Made by a program: the position numbers and the translations under genes
Part shown: positions 1 through 11,890 of the stretch, piece after piece
How positions within the stretch are numbered: position 1 is the first letter of the stretch
Layout of the letters: the number at the start of each line of letters is the position of its first letter
Notes under the pieces: model-generated
What the model was told of the DNA's origin: nothing
What the model saw: the letters and a program-made list of their open reading frames with translations, nothing else
The model's database searches: none
Assembly (NCBI RefSeq): GCF_006740045.1
Contig: NZ_AP019749.1
Span: forward strand, 2,561,001-2,625,000
DNA from: Comamonas terrigena NBRC 13299
GTDB lineage: Bacteria; Pseudomonadota; Gammaproteobacteria; Burkholderiales; Burkholderiaceae_C
Length of the DNA: 64,000 nt
Reading direction: 5' to 3'

Positions 1-272
1 CAGTGCTGCAGGCGCTGGGCCAGCGCCTTGGTGGTCAGGTTGGTGCCGCGTTCGTCCAGTACCACGATGCGGGTGCCGCGCGGAATCGCGGCCTCGATGC
101 GCTTGCGCTCGGCCGCATACAGCGTCTCTACCGTCTTCGAGCCGCGGGGCTCGGTCTTGACGGCCTTGAGCTCGACCTTCAGCTCCGGCGGAAAACGCTT
201 GGCGTAATCGTCGTAGGCCGTCTGCGCCCAATCGGGCACATGCTGGCCTACGGCCACGATCAGCAGCTTCAT
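1..272 (-). CDS. rlmH: 23S rRNA (pseudouridine1915-N3)-methyltransferase RlmH, C-terminus cut by window edge
   Basis: RlmH (formerly YbeA) is a small SPOUT methyltransferase that methylates pseudouridine 1915 of 23S rRNA on assembled 70S ribosomes. The visible 90 N-terminal residues begin [10 protein letters not shown] and carry the family segment [12 protein letters not shown] before the window ends; the C-terminal knot that binds SAM lies outside. The start ATG (272-270) overlaps the rsfS stop codon in an ATGA arrangement, so the two genes are translationally coupled. rsfS-rlmH is a standard pair in proteobacteria. Identification is confident; completeness cannot be judged. Confidence 0.93.
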   Translation of the reverse strand, partial: MKLLIVAVGQHVPDWAQTAYDDYAKRFPPELKVELKAVKTEPRGSKTVETLYAAERKRIEAAIPRGTRIVVLDERGTNLTTKALAQRLQH

Positions 273-961
273 GCCTTGGCGCGGGGTGCGCGCTTGGCGG
301 CAGGCTTGGCAGTGGTCTTGGCGGTGCGCGGCGTGCTCGGCTTGACCACCACGGTCTTGATGGGCGCAGCCGCCTTCTTGGCGGCGGGCTTCTTGGCCGC
401 AGGCTTGGCGCCAGCAGCACCGGCAGCCGGCTTCTTGGCAGCCACGGTCTTCTTGGCGGCAGGCTTCTTCGCTGCGGGCTTGGCCTCGGCAGCGGCGGCA
501 GCCTTGGGCTTGCCGGGCTTCTTGGCGGCCACGGCCTTCTTGGCCGGTGCGTCAGATTCCGAGCGTGCGACCGGCTTGGCCGCACCCAGCTTCAGGCGCA
601 CGGGCTTGTCGCCCCAGATTTCTTCCAGACGGTAGTACTGGCGGATGGCCGGCTGCATGATGTGCACCACGGCCTGGCCGCAATCCACAATGATCCACTC
701 GCCGTTGTCTTCGCCTTCCTGGCGCGGCACGGGGAAACCGGCCTTCTTGACCGATTCGCGCACGCTGGAGGCCAGGGCCTTGGTCTGGCGGTTGGAGGTA
801 CCGGCGGCCACGATCACGCGCTCGAACAGCGGCGAGAGGTGCTCGGTATTGAAGACCTGAATGTCTTGCGCCTTGACGTCTTCCAGGCCATCAACGATGG
901 CTCGCTGGAGTTTGGTCACGTCCTTCTTGGCAGCGGATTCCGATTGGGTGGTGGAGCTCAT
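269..961 (-). CDS. rsfS: Ribosomal silencing factor RsfS with long lysine/alanine tail
   Basis: RsfS (Iojap/YbeB family) binds ribosomal protein uL14 and blocks subunit joining when nutrients are short. Residues about 15-125 are the normal fold, with [16 protein letters not shown] and the family-typical end [12 protein letters not shown]. About 100 further residues follow, rich in Lys, Ala and Pro, with repeated AAKKPAAKK blocks like histone H1 tails; most RsfS proteins stop near 110-140 residues. I chose the ATG at 961 because the core begins just after it; an in-frame ATG at 1018 and one at 1075 would add residues without family similarity. The stop overlaps the rlmH start. Between this gene and hemF lie 180 bp with no nadD, which normally precedes rsfS in relatives. 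Confidence 0.92.
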   Translation of the reverse strand: MSSTTQSESAAKKDVTKLQRAIVDGLEDVKAQDIQVFNTEHLSPLFERVIVAAGTSNRQTKALASSVRESVKKAGFPVPRQEGEDNGEWIIVDCGQAVVHIMQPAIRQYYRLEEIWGDKPVRLKLGAAKPVARSESDAPAKKAVAAKKPGKPKAAAAAEAKPAAKKPAAKKTVAAKKPAAGAAGAKPAAKKPAAKKAAAPIKTVVVKPSTPRTAKTTAKPAAKRAPRAKA

Positions 962-1141
962 CAGGCAGTATGTGGTTGCGTTCCGGTCAATATAGCGCGG
1001 CAGCGCCGTACATGCCATGGGGTGGTTCTTGCCACGCCCACCATCCGGACTCAAAGGTTTTTTGAAGGTATTCACCAGTCCATCACGGACTGGCAGCTAT
1101 CGAAATTATAGTTTTCCGGCAATAACAGCGTTGCAGGCAGA

Positions 1142-2080
1142 TCAAATCCAGTCCCGACGGACCAAGAATTCATGCGCCAGCGCATGCTCGGGCGTGCCCG
1201 GTGCATCTTCGCGCTGGTAGCTCCAGCTGGCATGCGAGGGCATGGACAGCAGGATGGATTCGGTGCGCCCGCCCGACTGCAGGCCGAAATGCGTGCCCCG
1301 GTCCCAGACCAGGTTGAACTCCACATAACGGCCGCGGCGGTAGCGCTGGAACTCCACCTGCTGCGCGCCATGGGCCATGCCCTGGCGGCGTTCCACGATG
1401 GGCAGGTAGGCCCCCAGAAAGGCATCGCCCACCGCACGCAGCATGGCAAAGCTCTGGTCCTGGCCCAGCTCGGAAAAGTCGTCAAAGAAGATGCCGCCGA
1501 TGCCGCGCTGCTCGTCACGGTGCTTCAGGTAGAAGTACTCGTCGCACCAGGTCTTGAAGCGCGGGTAGAGCTGCTCGCCAAAAGGCTGCAGCGCCGCATG
1601 GCAGGCGCGGTGAAAGTGCACCGCATCCTCTTCAAAGCCATACACCGGTGTCAGGTCCATGCCGCCGCCAAACCAGCAGGTCTTGGGCTGGCCTGGATGG
1701 CCGGCCGCGATCATGCGCACATTCATGTGCACCGTCGGCACATAGGGGTTGCGCGGGTGGAACACCAGCGACACGCCCATGGCCTCGAACGGCGCCCCGG
1801 CCAGCTCCGGGCGGTGCTGGGTGGCCGAAGGCGGCAGCTGCGGGCCTTTCACATGGGAAAAGCCGCAACCCGCGCGCTCGAACACGCGGCCACCTTCCAG
1901 GATCCGGGTGACACCGTCGCCCTGCAGGCGTTCTTCCGGGCCCTTGCGCCAGGCATCGGCCAGAAAACGTGCCCCGCCCTCCCCCTCCACCCCTTCCAGG
2001 GCGGTGGTGATGCGGGACTGCAGGTCCTCCAGGTAGGCACGCACGTTCTCGGGCGTGGCCGCCATGCTCGCAGTCGTCAT
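1142..2080 (-). CDS. hemF: Oxygen-dependent coproporphyrinogen III oxidase
   Basis: HemF decarboxylates coproporphyrinogen III to protoporphyrinogen IX with O2 in haem synthesis, as a cytosolic homodimer. At 312 residues it has the usual length. Recognisable motifs are [15 protein letters not shown] near the N-terminus, [30 protein letters not shown] and [15 protein letters not shown]. The start at 2080 follows the purD stop by 11 bp, so hemF is co-transcribed with purD and yebC. An internal ATG at 2065 is an alternative start. Downstream one would expect nadD, but the next gene is rsfS. Confidence 0.96.
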   Translation of the reverse strand: MTTASMAATPENVRAYLEDLQSRITTALEGVEGEGGARFLADAWRKGPEERLQGDGVTRILEGGRVFERAGCGFSHVKGPQLPPSATQHRPELAGAPFEAMGVSLVFHPRNPYVPTVHMNVRMIAAGHPGQPKTCWFGGGMDLTPVYGFEEDAVHFHRACHAALQPFGEQLYPRFKTWCDEYFYLKHRDEQRGIGGIFFDDFSELGQDQSFAMLRAVGDAFLGAYLPIVERRQGMAHGAQQVEFQRYRRGRYVEFNLVWDRGTHFGLQSGGRTESILLSMPSHASWSYQREDAPGTPEHALAHEFLVRRDWI

Positions 2081-2091
2081 GGACCCGCCCT

Positions 2092-3375
2092 TCAGTTCTT
2101 CACGGCGCGGAAGCCGATGTCGCGGCGGTACTGGGCACCATCGAAATGGATGCCACGGGCCACGTCATAGACCTTCTGCTGGGCCTGCTTGACGCTGTCG
2201 GCCAGCACCGTCACGCACAGCACCCGGCCGCCGCTGGTGCGCACCTGGCCGTCGGCGTCCAGCACCGTGCCGGCGTGGAAGACCATGGCATCGTCCGCAT
2301 CGGCGGGCAGGCCGCTGATGGCGTCGCCCTTGCGCGGTGCTTCGGGGTAGCCATAGGCAGCCATCACCACGCCCAGGGCGGTGCGGCGGTCCCATTCCAG
2401 TTCCACCTGGTCCAGCTTGCCGTCCACGGCCGCCAGCATGACCTCCACCAGATCGCTCTTGAGGCGCATCAGGATGGGCTGGGTCTCGGGGTCGCCCATG
2501 CGGGTGTTGAATTCCAGCGTCTTGGGATGGCCGTTGCCGTCGATCATCAGACCGGCGTACAGGAAACCGGTGAACGGCACGCCGTCCTTTTCCATGCCGC
2601 GGATGGTGGGCAGGATGATTTCGCGCATGGCACGGGCGTGCACATCGGCCGTGACCACGGGGGCGGGCGAATAGGCACCCATGCCACCGGTGTTCGGGCC
2701 TTCGTCGCCGTCCTTCAGGCGCTTGTGGTCCTGGCTGGTGGCCATGGCGACCACGTTCTTGCCGTCGCACATCACGATGAACGAGGCTTCCTCGCCGGCG
2801 AGGAACTCTTCGATCACCACGCGCGCGCCGCCGTCGTTGTGCTGCACGCCGTACTTGTTGTCCACCAGCATGAAGTCCACCGCATCGTGGGCTTCCTGCA
2901 GCGACATGGCCACCACCACACCCTTGCCGGCCGCCAGGCCGTCGGCCTTGATGACGATGGGCGCACCCAGGCGGTCCACAAAGGCGTGGGCAGCCACCGG
3001 GTCGGTGAAGGTGTCGTAATCCGCCGTGGGAATGCCATGGCGGCGCATGAAGGCCTTGGAGAAGGCCTTGGAGCTTTCCAGCTGGGCAGCCGCCTTGGTG
3101 GGGCCGAACACCTTCAGGCCGTGGGCGCGGAATTCATCCACGACACCGGCGGCCAGCGGGGCCTCGGGGCCCACCACCGTCAGTGCAATCTTGTTGTCGA
3201 TGGCCCAGGTCCGCAGTTGTTCCACATCGGTGATGGGTACGTTCTCGAACTTGTTGCTCAGCGCCGTGCCGCCGTTGCCGGGGGCCACGTACACCTTGCT
3301 CGCCTTGGGCGACTGCGCCAACTTCCACGCCAGCGCGTGCTCACGGCCACCGCCGCCAATCACCAGTATTTTCAT
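2092..3375 (-). CDS. purD: Phosphoribosylamine-glycine ligase
   Basis: PurD (GAR synthetase) is an ATP-grasp enzyme that joins phosphoribosylamine and glycine in the second step of purine synthesis. The 427 residues include the N-terminal [17 protein letters not shown], the ATP-grasp segments [13 protein letters not shown] and [10 protein letters not shown], and [11 protein letters not shown], all diagnostic. The start ATG at 3375 overlaps the yebC stop (ATGA). Full length, with no odd residues seen. The yebC-purD-hemF order is common in Comamonadaceae. Confidence 0.97.
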   Translation of the reverse strand: MKILVIGGGGREHALAWKLAQSPKASKVYVAPGNGGTALSNKFENVPITDVEQLRTWAIDNKIALTVVGPEAPLAAGVVDEFRAHGLKVFGPTKAAAQLESSKAFSKAFMRRHGIPTADYDTFTDPVAAHAFVDRLGAPIVIKADGLAAGKGVVVAMSLQEAHDAVDFMLVDNKYGVQHNDGGARVVIEEFLAGEEASFIVMCDGKNVVAMATSQDHKRLKDGDEGPNTGGMGAYSPAPVVTADVHARAMREIILPTIRGMEKDGVPFTGFLYAGLMIDGNGHPKTLEFNTRMGDPETQPILMRLKSDLVEVMLAAVDGKLDQVELEWDRRTALGVVMAAYGYPEAPRKGDAISGLPADADDAMVFHAGTVLDADGQVRTSGGRVLCVTVLADSVKQAQQKVYDVARGIHFDGAQYRRDIGFRAVKN

Positions 3376-4106
3376 AGTTCTGCGTTGTGATAGACGTCTT
3401 GAACGTCATCCAGGTCTTCGATCATGTCCAGGAGCTTTTGCATGCGCTCGGCGTCTTCGCCAGCCAGCTCAATGGTGTTTTCTGCGCGCATGGTCACTTC
3501 GGCCACTTCGGGCTTGAATCCCGCAGCCTCCAAAGCGTTGCGCACGGCTTCAAATTCACTCGGCGCGGTCAGCACCTCGATGGCGCCGTCCTCGTCGGTG
3601 ATCACGTCTTCGGCACCGGCCTCCAGCGCCGCTTCCATCACTTTGTCCTCGTCCAGGCCGGGTGCAAAGATGATCTGTCCGCAGTGCTTGAATTGGAAGG
3701 CCACCGATCCCTCGGTGCCCATGTTGCCGCCGTATTTGCTGAAAGCGTGACGCACATCCGCCACAGTACGCACCCGATTGTCGGTCATCGTGTCCACGAT
3801 GATGGCCGCGCCGCCAATGCCGTAGCCTTCGTAACGGATTTCTTCGTAGGTCACACCTTCCAGATTGCCGGTGGCCTTGTCGATGTTGCGCTTGATGTTG
3901 TCGGCCGGCATATTGGCGGCCGGCATATTGGCGGCCTTGGCCTTGTCCACGGCCAGACGCAGGCGCGGGTTGGCCGTCAGATCGCCCCCTCCCTGGCGGG
4001 CTGCCACCATGATTTCGCGGATGATGCGCGTCCAGATCTTGCCGCGTTTCTCATCCTGGCGACCCTTGCGGTGCTGGATGTTGGCCCATTTGCTATGTCC
4101 TGCCAC
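3372..4106 (-). CDS. yebC: YebC/PmpR family protein, with a 5-residue internal duplication
   Basis: YebC-family proteins (TACO1 relatives) are annotated as transcriptional regulators; recent work ties some to relief of ribosome stalling on proline runs. The N-terminus [14 protein letters not shown] and the GSVAFQFKH segment are diagnostic. The start codon is GTG (4106-4104) with AAGGA seven bases upstream. The protein has 244 residues where I recall about 239 for relatives. The extra five come from a 15-bp tandem duplication, so residues 58-67 read [10 protein letters not shown] where the family has a single AANMP before [10 protein letters not shown]. The gene overlaps purD and starts a housekeeping operon, divergent from the HerA-like gene. 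Confidence 0.94.
   Translation of the reverse strand: MAGHSKWANIQHRKGRQDEKRGKIWTRIIREIMVAARQGGGDLTANPRLRLAVDKAKAANMPAANMPADNIKRNIDKATGNLEGVTYEEIRYEGYGIGGAAIIVDTMTDNRVRTVADVRHAFSKYGGNMGTEGSVAFQFKHCGQIIFAPGLDEDKVMEAALEAGAEDVITDEDGAIEVLTAPSEFEAVRNALEAAGFKPEVAEVTMRAENTIELAGEDAERMQKLLDMIEDLDDVQDVYHNAEL
3902..3936. repeat. 15-bp in-frame tandem repeat inside yebC (2.3 copies)
   Basis: Two perfect 15-bp units occupy 3902-3916 and 3917-3931, followed by the first five bases of a third. Each unit encodes AANMP on the minus strand, so the reading frame is kept. It has the form expected of a recent slippage duplication in a conserved helix. Confidence 0.9.
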
Positions 4107-4184
4107 AGGAAATCCTTTGGTCTTGATTTAATCTATCGAATCCGATTTTACTTTTGATGCCTCACCCCACGAGGAAACCCGCAT

Positions 4185-5729
<1,545 letters not shown>

Positions 5730-5944
5730 GCCCCGGGCTGCTGCGCTGCAGCGCCCCCGTAAGCACCCGTACGCCCCCCAATGGCCTGTGCCGCGTTCGC
5801 GCCGCCACAGGCCATTCCCATTCTCGACTCCCCCGCTGCAGAGCGCACCTGCGGTTTCCCTGTACGCGCCAGCCCTTGGCGAATGCGCTTTCGCAGCTAT
5901 CATCTCTGTAACTGCAACATCCAGATACAGCCTGAAAGGCCGAC

Positions 5945-6919
5945 ATGAGCGTGGTCACCTTGCCCCTGCCGACGTTTGAAGATGTGGCAGACGCTGCCGA
6001 GCGTCTGAAAAACGTGGCCCACACCACACCCGTGCTGCGTTGCGGCACGGCCGATCGCCAATACCGGGCGCAGTTCTTCTTCAAGTGCGAGAACCTGCAG
6101 CGCTCCGGCTCCTTCAAGTTCCGCGGCGCCTTCAACACGCTGGCGCGCTTCACGCCCGAGCAGCGCAAGGCCGGCGTCCTCACTTTCTCTGCAGGCAACC
6201 ACGCCCAGGCCATCGCCCTGTCGGCCCGCCTGCTGGACATGCCGGCGCTGATCGTCATGCCCGAAGACGCTGCCGCCAGCAAGATGGCCGCCACGCGCGA
6301 GTACGGTGCCCAGGTGGTGACCTACAACCCGCGCACCGAAGACCGCCAGGCCATCAGCCGCAAGCTGGCGCTGGAACGCGGCATGACCCTGGTGCCCCCC
6401 AGCGACCATGCCGACGTGATTGCCGGCCAGGGCACCGTGGCCAAGGAACTGCTGGAGCAGGTGCCCAACCTGGACTACCTGTTTGTCTGCCTGGGCGGCG
6501 GCGGCCTGCTGGCCGGCAGCGTGCTGGCCGCACAGGCGCTGGCGCCCAACTGCCAGGTGATCGGCGTGGAGCCGGAAAACGCCAACGACGGCCAGCAGTC
6601 GCTGCGCAAGGGCGAGATCGTGGAGATCCCCTACCCCACCACCATCGCCGACGGTGCGCAGGCCCCGTCGCTGGGCAAGCTGAACTTCCCCATCATCCAG
6701 CAGGGGGTGGAAGAAATCGTCACCGTATCCGACCTGCAGCTGATGCAGACCATGCGCTTCTTTGCCGAACGCATGAAGATCGTGGTCGAGCCCACCGGCG
6801 CCCTGGCCTTTGCCGGCGCCTGCAACGGCGGCATCTCCCTGGGCGGCAAGCGCGTGGGCGTGATCGTCAGCGGCGGCAATGTGGACCTCAAGCGCTACGC
6901 CCGCTTCCTGGCGGACTGA
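5945..6919 (+). CDS. Threonine/serine dehydratase (PLP fold type II)
   Basis: A single-domain, 324-residue pyridoxal-phosphate enzyme of the threonine dehydratase/serine racemase family. Lys58 in SGSFKFRGAFN is the expected Schiff-base lysine, TFSAGNHAQAIA is the substrate loop, and CLGGGGLLAG is the phosphate-binding glycine loop. It lacks the ACT-like regulatory domain of biosynthetic IlvA, so it is catabolic TdcB-like, a serine racemase, or a threo-3-hydroxyaspartate ammonia-lyase; sequence alone does not settle which. A 215-bp gap precedes it with nothing recognisable except a 12-bp GC palindrome. A strong terminator follows, so it is a single-gene unit or the end of one with the upstream ATPase. 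Confidence 0.88.
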   Translation: MSVVTLPLPTFEDVADAAERLKNVAHTTPVLRCGTADRQYRAQFFFKCENLQRSGSFKFRGAFNTLARFTPEQRKAGVLTFSAGNHAQAIALSARLLDMPALIVMPEDAAASKMAATREYGAQVVTYNPRTEDRQAISRKLALERGMTLVPPSDHADVIAGQGTVAKELLEQVPNLDYLFVCLGGGGLLAGSVLAAQALAPNCQVIGVEPENANDGQQSLRKGEIVEIPYPTTIADGAQAPSLGKLNFPIIQQGVEEIVTVSDLQLMQTMRFFAERMKIVVEPTGALAFAGACNGGISLGGKRVGVIVSGGNVDLKRYARFLAD

Positions 6920-6974
6920 TACCCTGCCCGGCCCATCCGCCGCTCCCCATGGGCTGCCGGCAGGGCACACACCA

Positions 6975-7004
6975 CAAGCTCCTTCGGGAGCTTGTTCTTT
7001 TTTT
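6975..7004 (+). terminator. Rho-independent terminator after the dehydratase gene
   Basis: A perfect 8-bp stem (6975-6982 with 6987-6994) closed by a TTCG tetraloop is followed by a T-rich tail ending in seven T. It lies 55 bp after the dehydratase stop. Confidence 0.92.
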
Positions 7005-7192
7005 GGCGGCCACACCACGGCCATGCCATGCCCCTCCACCCCCCTGGCAGGCCAAGCCCCCACCGACCCGCGGCACTGGCACGCTCCTTGCGCCAGCGCA
7101 AACAGCCCGGCCAGCAGCCTTGTGCGGGCCGTGGACAGAAAAACCGAGCCCGCCACCCGCCTGCAAGGCCGCAGTACACTGCCTGCCGACGG

Positions 7193-7237
7193 CGCGTACC
7201 GCAGGTATTGCATGTACAGCATGTACGACGTGTACCG
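7193..7237. repeat. Five degenerate 9-bp tandem units upstream of upp
   Basis: Consecutive 9-mers start at 7193, 7202, 7211, 7220 and 7229 and share the pattern C-R-N-G-T-A-Y-N-N; the third and fourth begin CATGTAC and the first and last contain GTACCG. The array ends 43 bp before the upp start, within its likely promoter or leader. Function unknown; it could bind a regulator or simply be a minisatellite. Confidence 0.7.
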
Positions 7238-7279
7238 CGCCCACCCGATTTCACCGACACACAGACAAGAAGCCATTCC

Positions 7280-7912
7280 ATGAGCCAAGTGCACCTCATC
7301 GACCACCCGCTGGTCCAACACAAACTGACCCTGATGCGCCGCAAGGAAGCGTCGACCAACAGCTTCCGCCGCATGCTGGGCGAGCTGTCCACGCTGATGG
7401 CCTACGAAATCACCCGCGACTTCCCGCTGCAGGACCTGGAAATCGAAACGCCGATGGAAAAGATGGTCGGCAAGGTCATCGACGGCAAGAAGCTGGCCCT
7501 GGTCTCCATCCTGCGCGCCGGCAACGGTTTCCTGGACGGCATGCTGAACGTGGTGCCCGGCGCCCGCATCGGCCACATCGGCCTGTACCGTGACCCCGAA
7601 ACCCTGCAGCCCGTCGAGTACTACTTCAAGATGCCCGACAACATGGGCGAACGCGACGTGATCGTGGTGGACCCCATGCTGGCCACCGGCAACTCCGCCG
7701 CCGCCGCCGTGCAGCAGCTCAAGGACAAGTGCGCCCCCAAGTCCATCAAGTTCATGTGCCTGCTGGCCGCTCCCGAAGGCATCAAGACCATGCAGGCCGC
7801 CCACCCCGACGTGGACATCTACACCGCCGCCGTGGACCGCCAGCTCAACGACCACGGCTACATCCTGCCCGGCCTGGGTGACGCCGGCGACCGTATCTTC
7901 GGCACCAAGTAA
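7280..7912 (+). CDS. upp: Uracil phosphoribosyltransferase
   Basis: Upp converts uracil and PRPP to UMP in pyrimidine salvage. The 210-residue protein is of normal length, with [15 protein letters not shown], the PRPP loop [17 protein letters not shown], and the end [11 protein letters not shown] placed the start at the ATG at 7280 ([16 protein letters not shown]), which matches the family; longer in-frame upstream extensions run through repeat DNA and are not protein-like. The gene has its own terminator and stands alone. Confidence 0.96.
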   Translation: MSQVHLIDHPLVQHKLTLMRRKEASTNSFRRMLGELSTLMAYEITRDFPLQDLEIETPMEKMVGKVIDGKKLALVSILRAGNGFLDGMLNVVPGARIGHIGLYRDPETLQPVEYYFKMPDNMGERDVIVVDPMLATGNSAAAAVQQLKDKCAPKSIKFMCLLAAPEGIKTMQAAHPDVDIYTAAVDRQLNDHGYILPGLGDAGDRIFGTK

Positions 7913-7969
7913 GCGCTGCCGTCCGGCCCTGCGGCCCGGATACCGCGGCCTTCCGCTCCAGCCTCCGCT

Positions 7970-7992
7970 GCCTCCGGCACCGGAGGCTTTTT
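7970..7992 (+). terminator. Rho-independent terminator after upp
   Basis: GCCTCCGG pairs with CCGGAGGC (7970-7977 with 7980-7987), followed by five T. It sits 58 bp after the upp stop. Confidence 0.85.
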
Positions 7993-8056
7993 CGTGGCCG
8001 ATGCCGACACATGCAAGGCGATACCCCAGGACAGCGTGCCGATTTGCAAATAGGAC

Positions 8057-8080
8057 ACATTCTCAATGTTATTAGAATGT
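8057..8080. promoter_or_regulatory. Inverted repeat operator, candidate Fur-type site before the imelysin operon
   Basis: ACATTCT (8057-8063) and AGAATGT (8074-8080) are perfect inverted arms around a 10-bp A/T-rich spacer. The site lies 33 bp before the start of the first imelysin gene, in the only markedly AT-rich stretch nearby. Imelysin operons are commonly iron-controlled, so a Fur-family operator is the favoured reading, but the match to the classical 19-bp Fur box is only partial. Confidence 0.5.
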
Positions 8081-8112
8081 ATCTTTTTCTTACGCTACTA
8101 CCTATTTCTGAC

Positions 8113-9294
8113 ATGAACCACTACCTGTTCGCCGGACTGATTGCCCTGGGTGCCTCCCACATTGCGCACGCCCAGGCTCCAGCAGCCCCCCAAACCCAAG
8201 TGCAACTCAGCGTGAACCAGGTGGTGGCGCACTACAGCACGCTGGTGTCGGCCACGTACGAAGACAGCATCCGTTCGGCCCAGCAGATGCAAAAGGCCAT
8301 CGACGCCTTCCTGGCCAAGCCCTCGGCCGCCACGCTGGCCAACGCACGCAAGGCCTGGCTGCACGCCCGTGAGTACTACGGCCAGACCGAGGCCTTCCGC
8401 TTCTACGGCGGCCCCATCGACGACGAGAACGGCCCCGAAGGCCGCATCAACGCCTGGCCCATGGACGAGTCCTATGTGGACTACGTGCAAGGCCAGCCCA
8501 AGGCCGGCCTGATCAACAACCGCAAGGAAGCCATCACCGCCGAGCGCCTGGCCGAACTGAACGAGCACGACGGCGAGGAAAACATCTCCACCGGCTGGCA
8601 CGCCATCGAATTCATGCTCTGGGGCCAGGACCTCAGCGCCACCGGCCCCGGCGACCGCCCCTACACCGACTTTGTCGACGGCAAGGCCCCCAACGCCGAC
8701 CGCCGCCGCGCCTACCTGCGCACCGTCACCGCGCTGCTGATCAAGGACCTGCAGTCCGTGGCCGCCCAATGGAAGCCCGGCGTGGCCGGCAACTTCCGCG
8801 CCGACTTCGAAAAGAACAGCAGCGACGCCGTGCGCCGCATCTTTGTGGGCCTGGGTTCGCTGTCGCGCGGCGAACTGGCCGGCGAACGCCTGGAAGTGGC
8901 CATGGCCAGCCGCGACCAGGAAGACGAACACTCCTGCTTCTCCGACAACACCCACCGCGACGCCGTGACCAACGCCATGGGCATCCAGAACGTGTGGCTG
9001 GGCAGCTACCAGCGCCTGGACGGCAAGGTCCTGCAAGGCCCCGGCCTGCGCGACTGGGTGGCCCAGCACGACCGTGGCGTGGCCGAGCAGACCACGCGCC
9101 AGATCGCCCAGTCCGTGAAGGCGGCCGAATCCATCCCGGCACCGTTCGACCAGGCCATCCAGGGTGCGCGCGACAGCGCCGCCCGCGCCACCATCCAGGC
9201 CACCATCGACAGCCTGGTGGCCCAGAGCAAGTCGCTGGTCGATGCCGCACACGCCGCGGGCATTGAACAGCTGAACCTGGTCGAACCCGAATAA
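8113..9294 (+). CDS. Imelysin family (peptidase M75-type) periplasmic iron-uptake protein
   Basis: Imelysin-like proteins (IrpA, EfeO relatives) are periplasmic, helical-bundle proteins linked to iron uptake; proteolysis has been claimed but is doubtful. The start at 8113 gives a clean Sec signal ending AHAQA near residue 21. The GxHxxE motif is present as GWHAIEFMLWG, with a family-typical SCFSDNTHRDAV later. At 393 residues it is the usual length for the long IrpA type. It heads a four-gene operon with a di-haem protein, a second imelysin and a DUF1513 protein, a combination seen in other proteobacteria. A hairpin lies just after it. Confidence 0.92.
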   Translation: MNHYLFAGLIALGASHIAHAQAPAAPQTQVQLSVNQVVAHYSTLVSATYEDSIRSAQQMQKAIDAFLAKPSAATLANARKAWLHAREYYGQTEAFRFYGGPIDDENGPEGRINAWPMDESYVDYVQGQPKAGLINNRKEAITAERLAELNEHDGEENISTGWHAIEFMLWGQDLSATGPGDRPYTDFVDGKAPNADRRRAYLRTVTALLIKDLQSVAAQWKPGVAGNFRADFEKNSSDAVRRIFVGLGSLSRGELAGERLEVAMASRDQEDEHSCFSDNTHRDAVTNAMGIQNVWLGSYQRLDGKVLQGPGLRDWVAQHDRGVAEQTTRQIAQSVKAAESIPAPFDQAIQGARDSAARATIQATIDSLVAQSKSLVDAAHAAGIEQLNLVEPE

Positions 9295-9309
9295 GAACAC
9301 CCAACCACC

Positions 9310-9349
9310 ACCGCTGCCTGGGCCGCCCGCCGGTACGGGCAGCGGTTTT
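9310..9349 (+). terminator. Intra-operon hairpin, possible partial terminator
   Basis: ACCGCTGCC (9310-9318) pairs with GGCAGCGGT (9338-9346) across a 19-bp loop, then four T. Placed between the first imelysin gene and the DUF1111 gene, it could give higher expression of the first gene. Confidence 0.5.
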
Positions 9350-9360
9350 GCATTCGCCCC

Positions 9361-10829
<1,469 letters not shown>

Positions 10830-10830
<1 letters not shown>

Positions 10831-11888
10831 TGCCCGCCTGCCTGCCCCCTCCCTACCGCCCACGCCTGCGCCGTGCGGCGCTCGCCATCGCCGCCAGCCT
10901 GGGCTTCTGGGCCGCGGCCCCCAGCCATGCCCTGGAAGTGGACGACCTGGCCACCATCGGCCACGCGCTCTACGGCCAGTGGTATCTGCCCCAGACCACC
11001 CAGGCCCTGGGCGCGGCGCAGGCACTGCAAGCCAGCCTGCAGGCCTACTGCGGCCAGCGCACCGGCAAGACCGATGCCGCCCTGCTGGGCGATGCCCGCC
11101 AGCGCTTCCAGCAGGCCGCGGACGCCTGGCAGCGCGTGGCCGCCGTCAACATGGGCCCGCTGGTGGAACGCCGTACCGACCGCATGGTCAACTTCCAGCC
11201 GCTGCGCCCGGCCCGCCTGGCCGAAGCCATCCAGCAGGCCCCCAAGACCCTGGCCGACATGGAACGCATCGGCAGCCCCGGCAAAGGCTTTCCCGCACTG
11301 GAACACCTGCTGTGGACCCAGCCAGCCCCGCCCGGCAGCCCCAGCTGCAGCTATGCCGTGATGGCCGCCGCCTCGGTCACCGATGAAATCCAGGGCCTGC
11401 GCACCGCGTTCCAGACCACCGCGGCAGCCAAGCCCGATCTGCGCGTCACCGAGGAATTCCTGAACCAGTGGATTGGCGGCCTGGAGCAGCTGCGCTGGGA
11501 ACGCATGGAAAAGCCGCTGCGCAGCGCCAGCACCACCTCCGGCAAGAAAAAGCCCCAGCTGATCCGCATGGACAGCGACAGCACGCTGGCCAGCTGGCGC
11601 GCCCAGTGGTCCGGCCTGCGCGATCTGGCCGTGGCCCCGGCCGGCGCGCCCGAGAACCAGGTCAGCATTGCCGGTCTGGTGGCCGCCCACTACCGCCCCC
11701 TCACCGCCGGCCGCTTTGCCAAGGCCGTGCAGGAAGTGGACGGCGCGTTTGCCGCACTCAACAGCACCGACCTGGAAAGCGTGCAAAAGCTCTCCACCGC
11801 ACTCAGCGGCCTCAAGCGCTGGGTGGAAGCAGACATCGCCTCGCTGCTGCAGCTGAGCATCGGCTTTTCCGACGGCGACGGGGACTGA
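10830..11888 (+). CDS. Second imelysin family protein, with altered GxHxxE motif
   Basis: A shorter imelysin paralogue of 352 residues with a Sec signal ending PSHALE. The start ATG overlaps the upstream stop (TAATG), so translation is coupled. Where the first imelysin has GWHAIE, this one has GFPALEHLLW, so the motif histidine is a proline while the glutamate remains. That substitution suggests a structural or partner role rather than the same metal site; I believe it occurs in other second-copy imelysins, so it is probably not damage. Next gene begins two bases after its stop. Confidence 0.88.
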
Positions 11889-11890
11889 GC

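Noticed and set aside
3..635. 210-codon plus-strand frame rich in Ala, Leu and Gly
   Set aside because: It is the antisense of the RsfS lysine/alanine tail and rlmH.
7193..7237. Phage or integron attachment site at the upp repeats
   Set aside because: No integrase, tRNA gene or duplicated flank is in the window.
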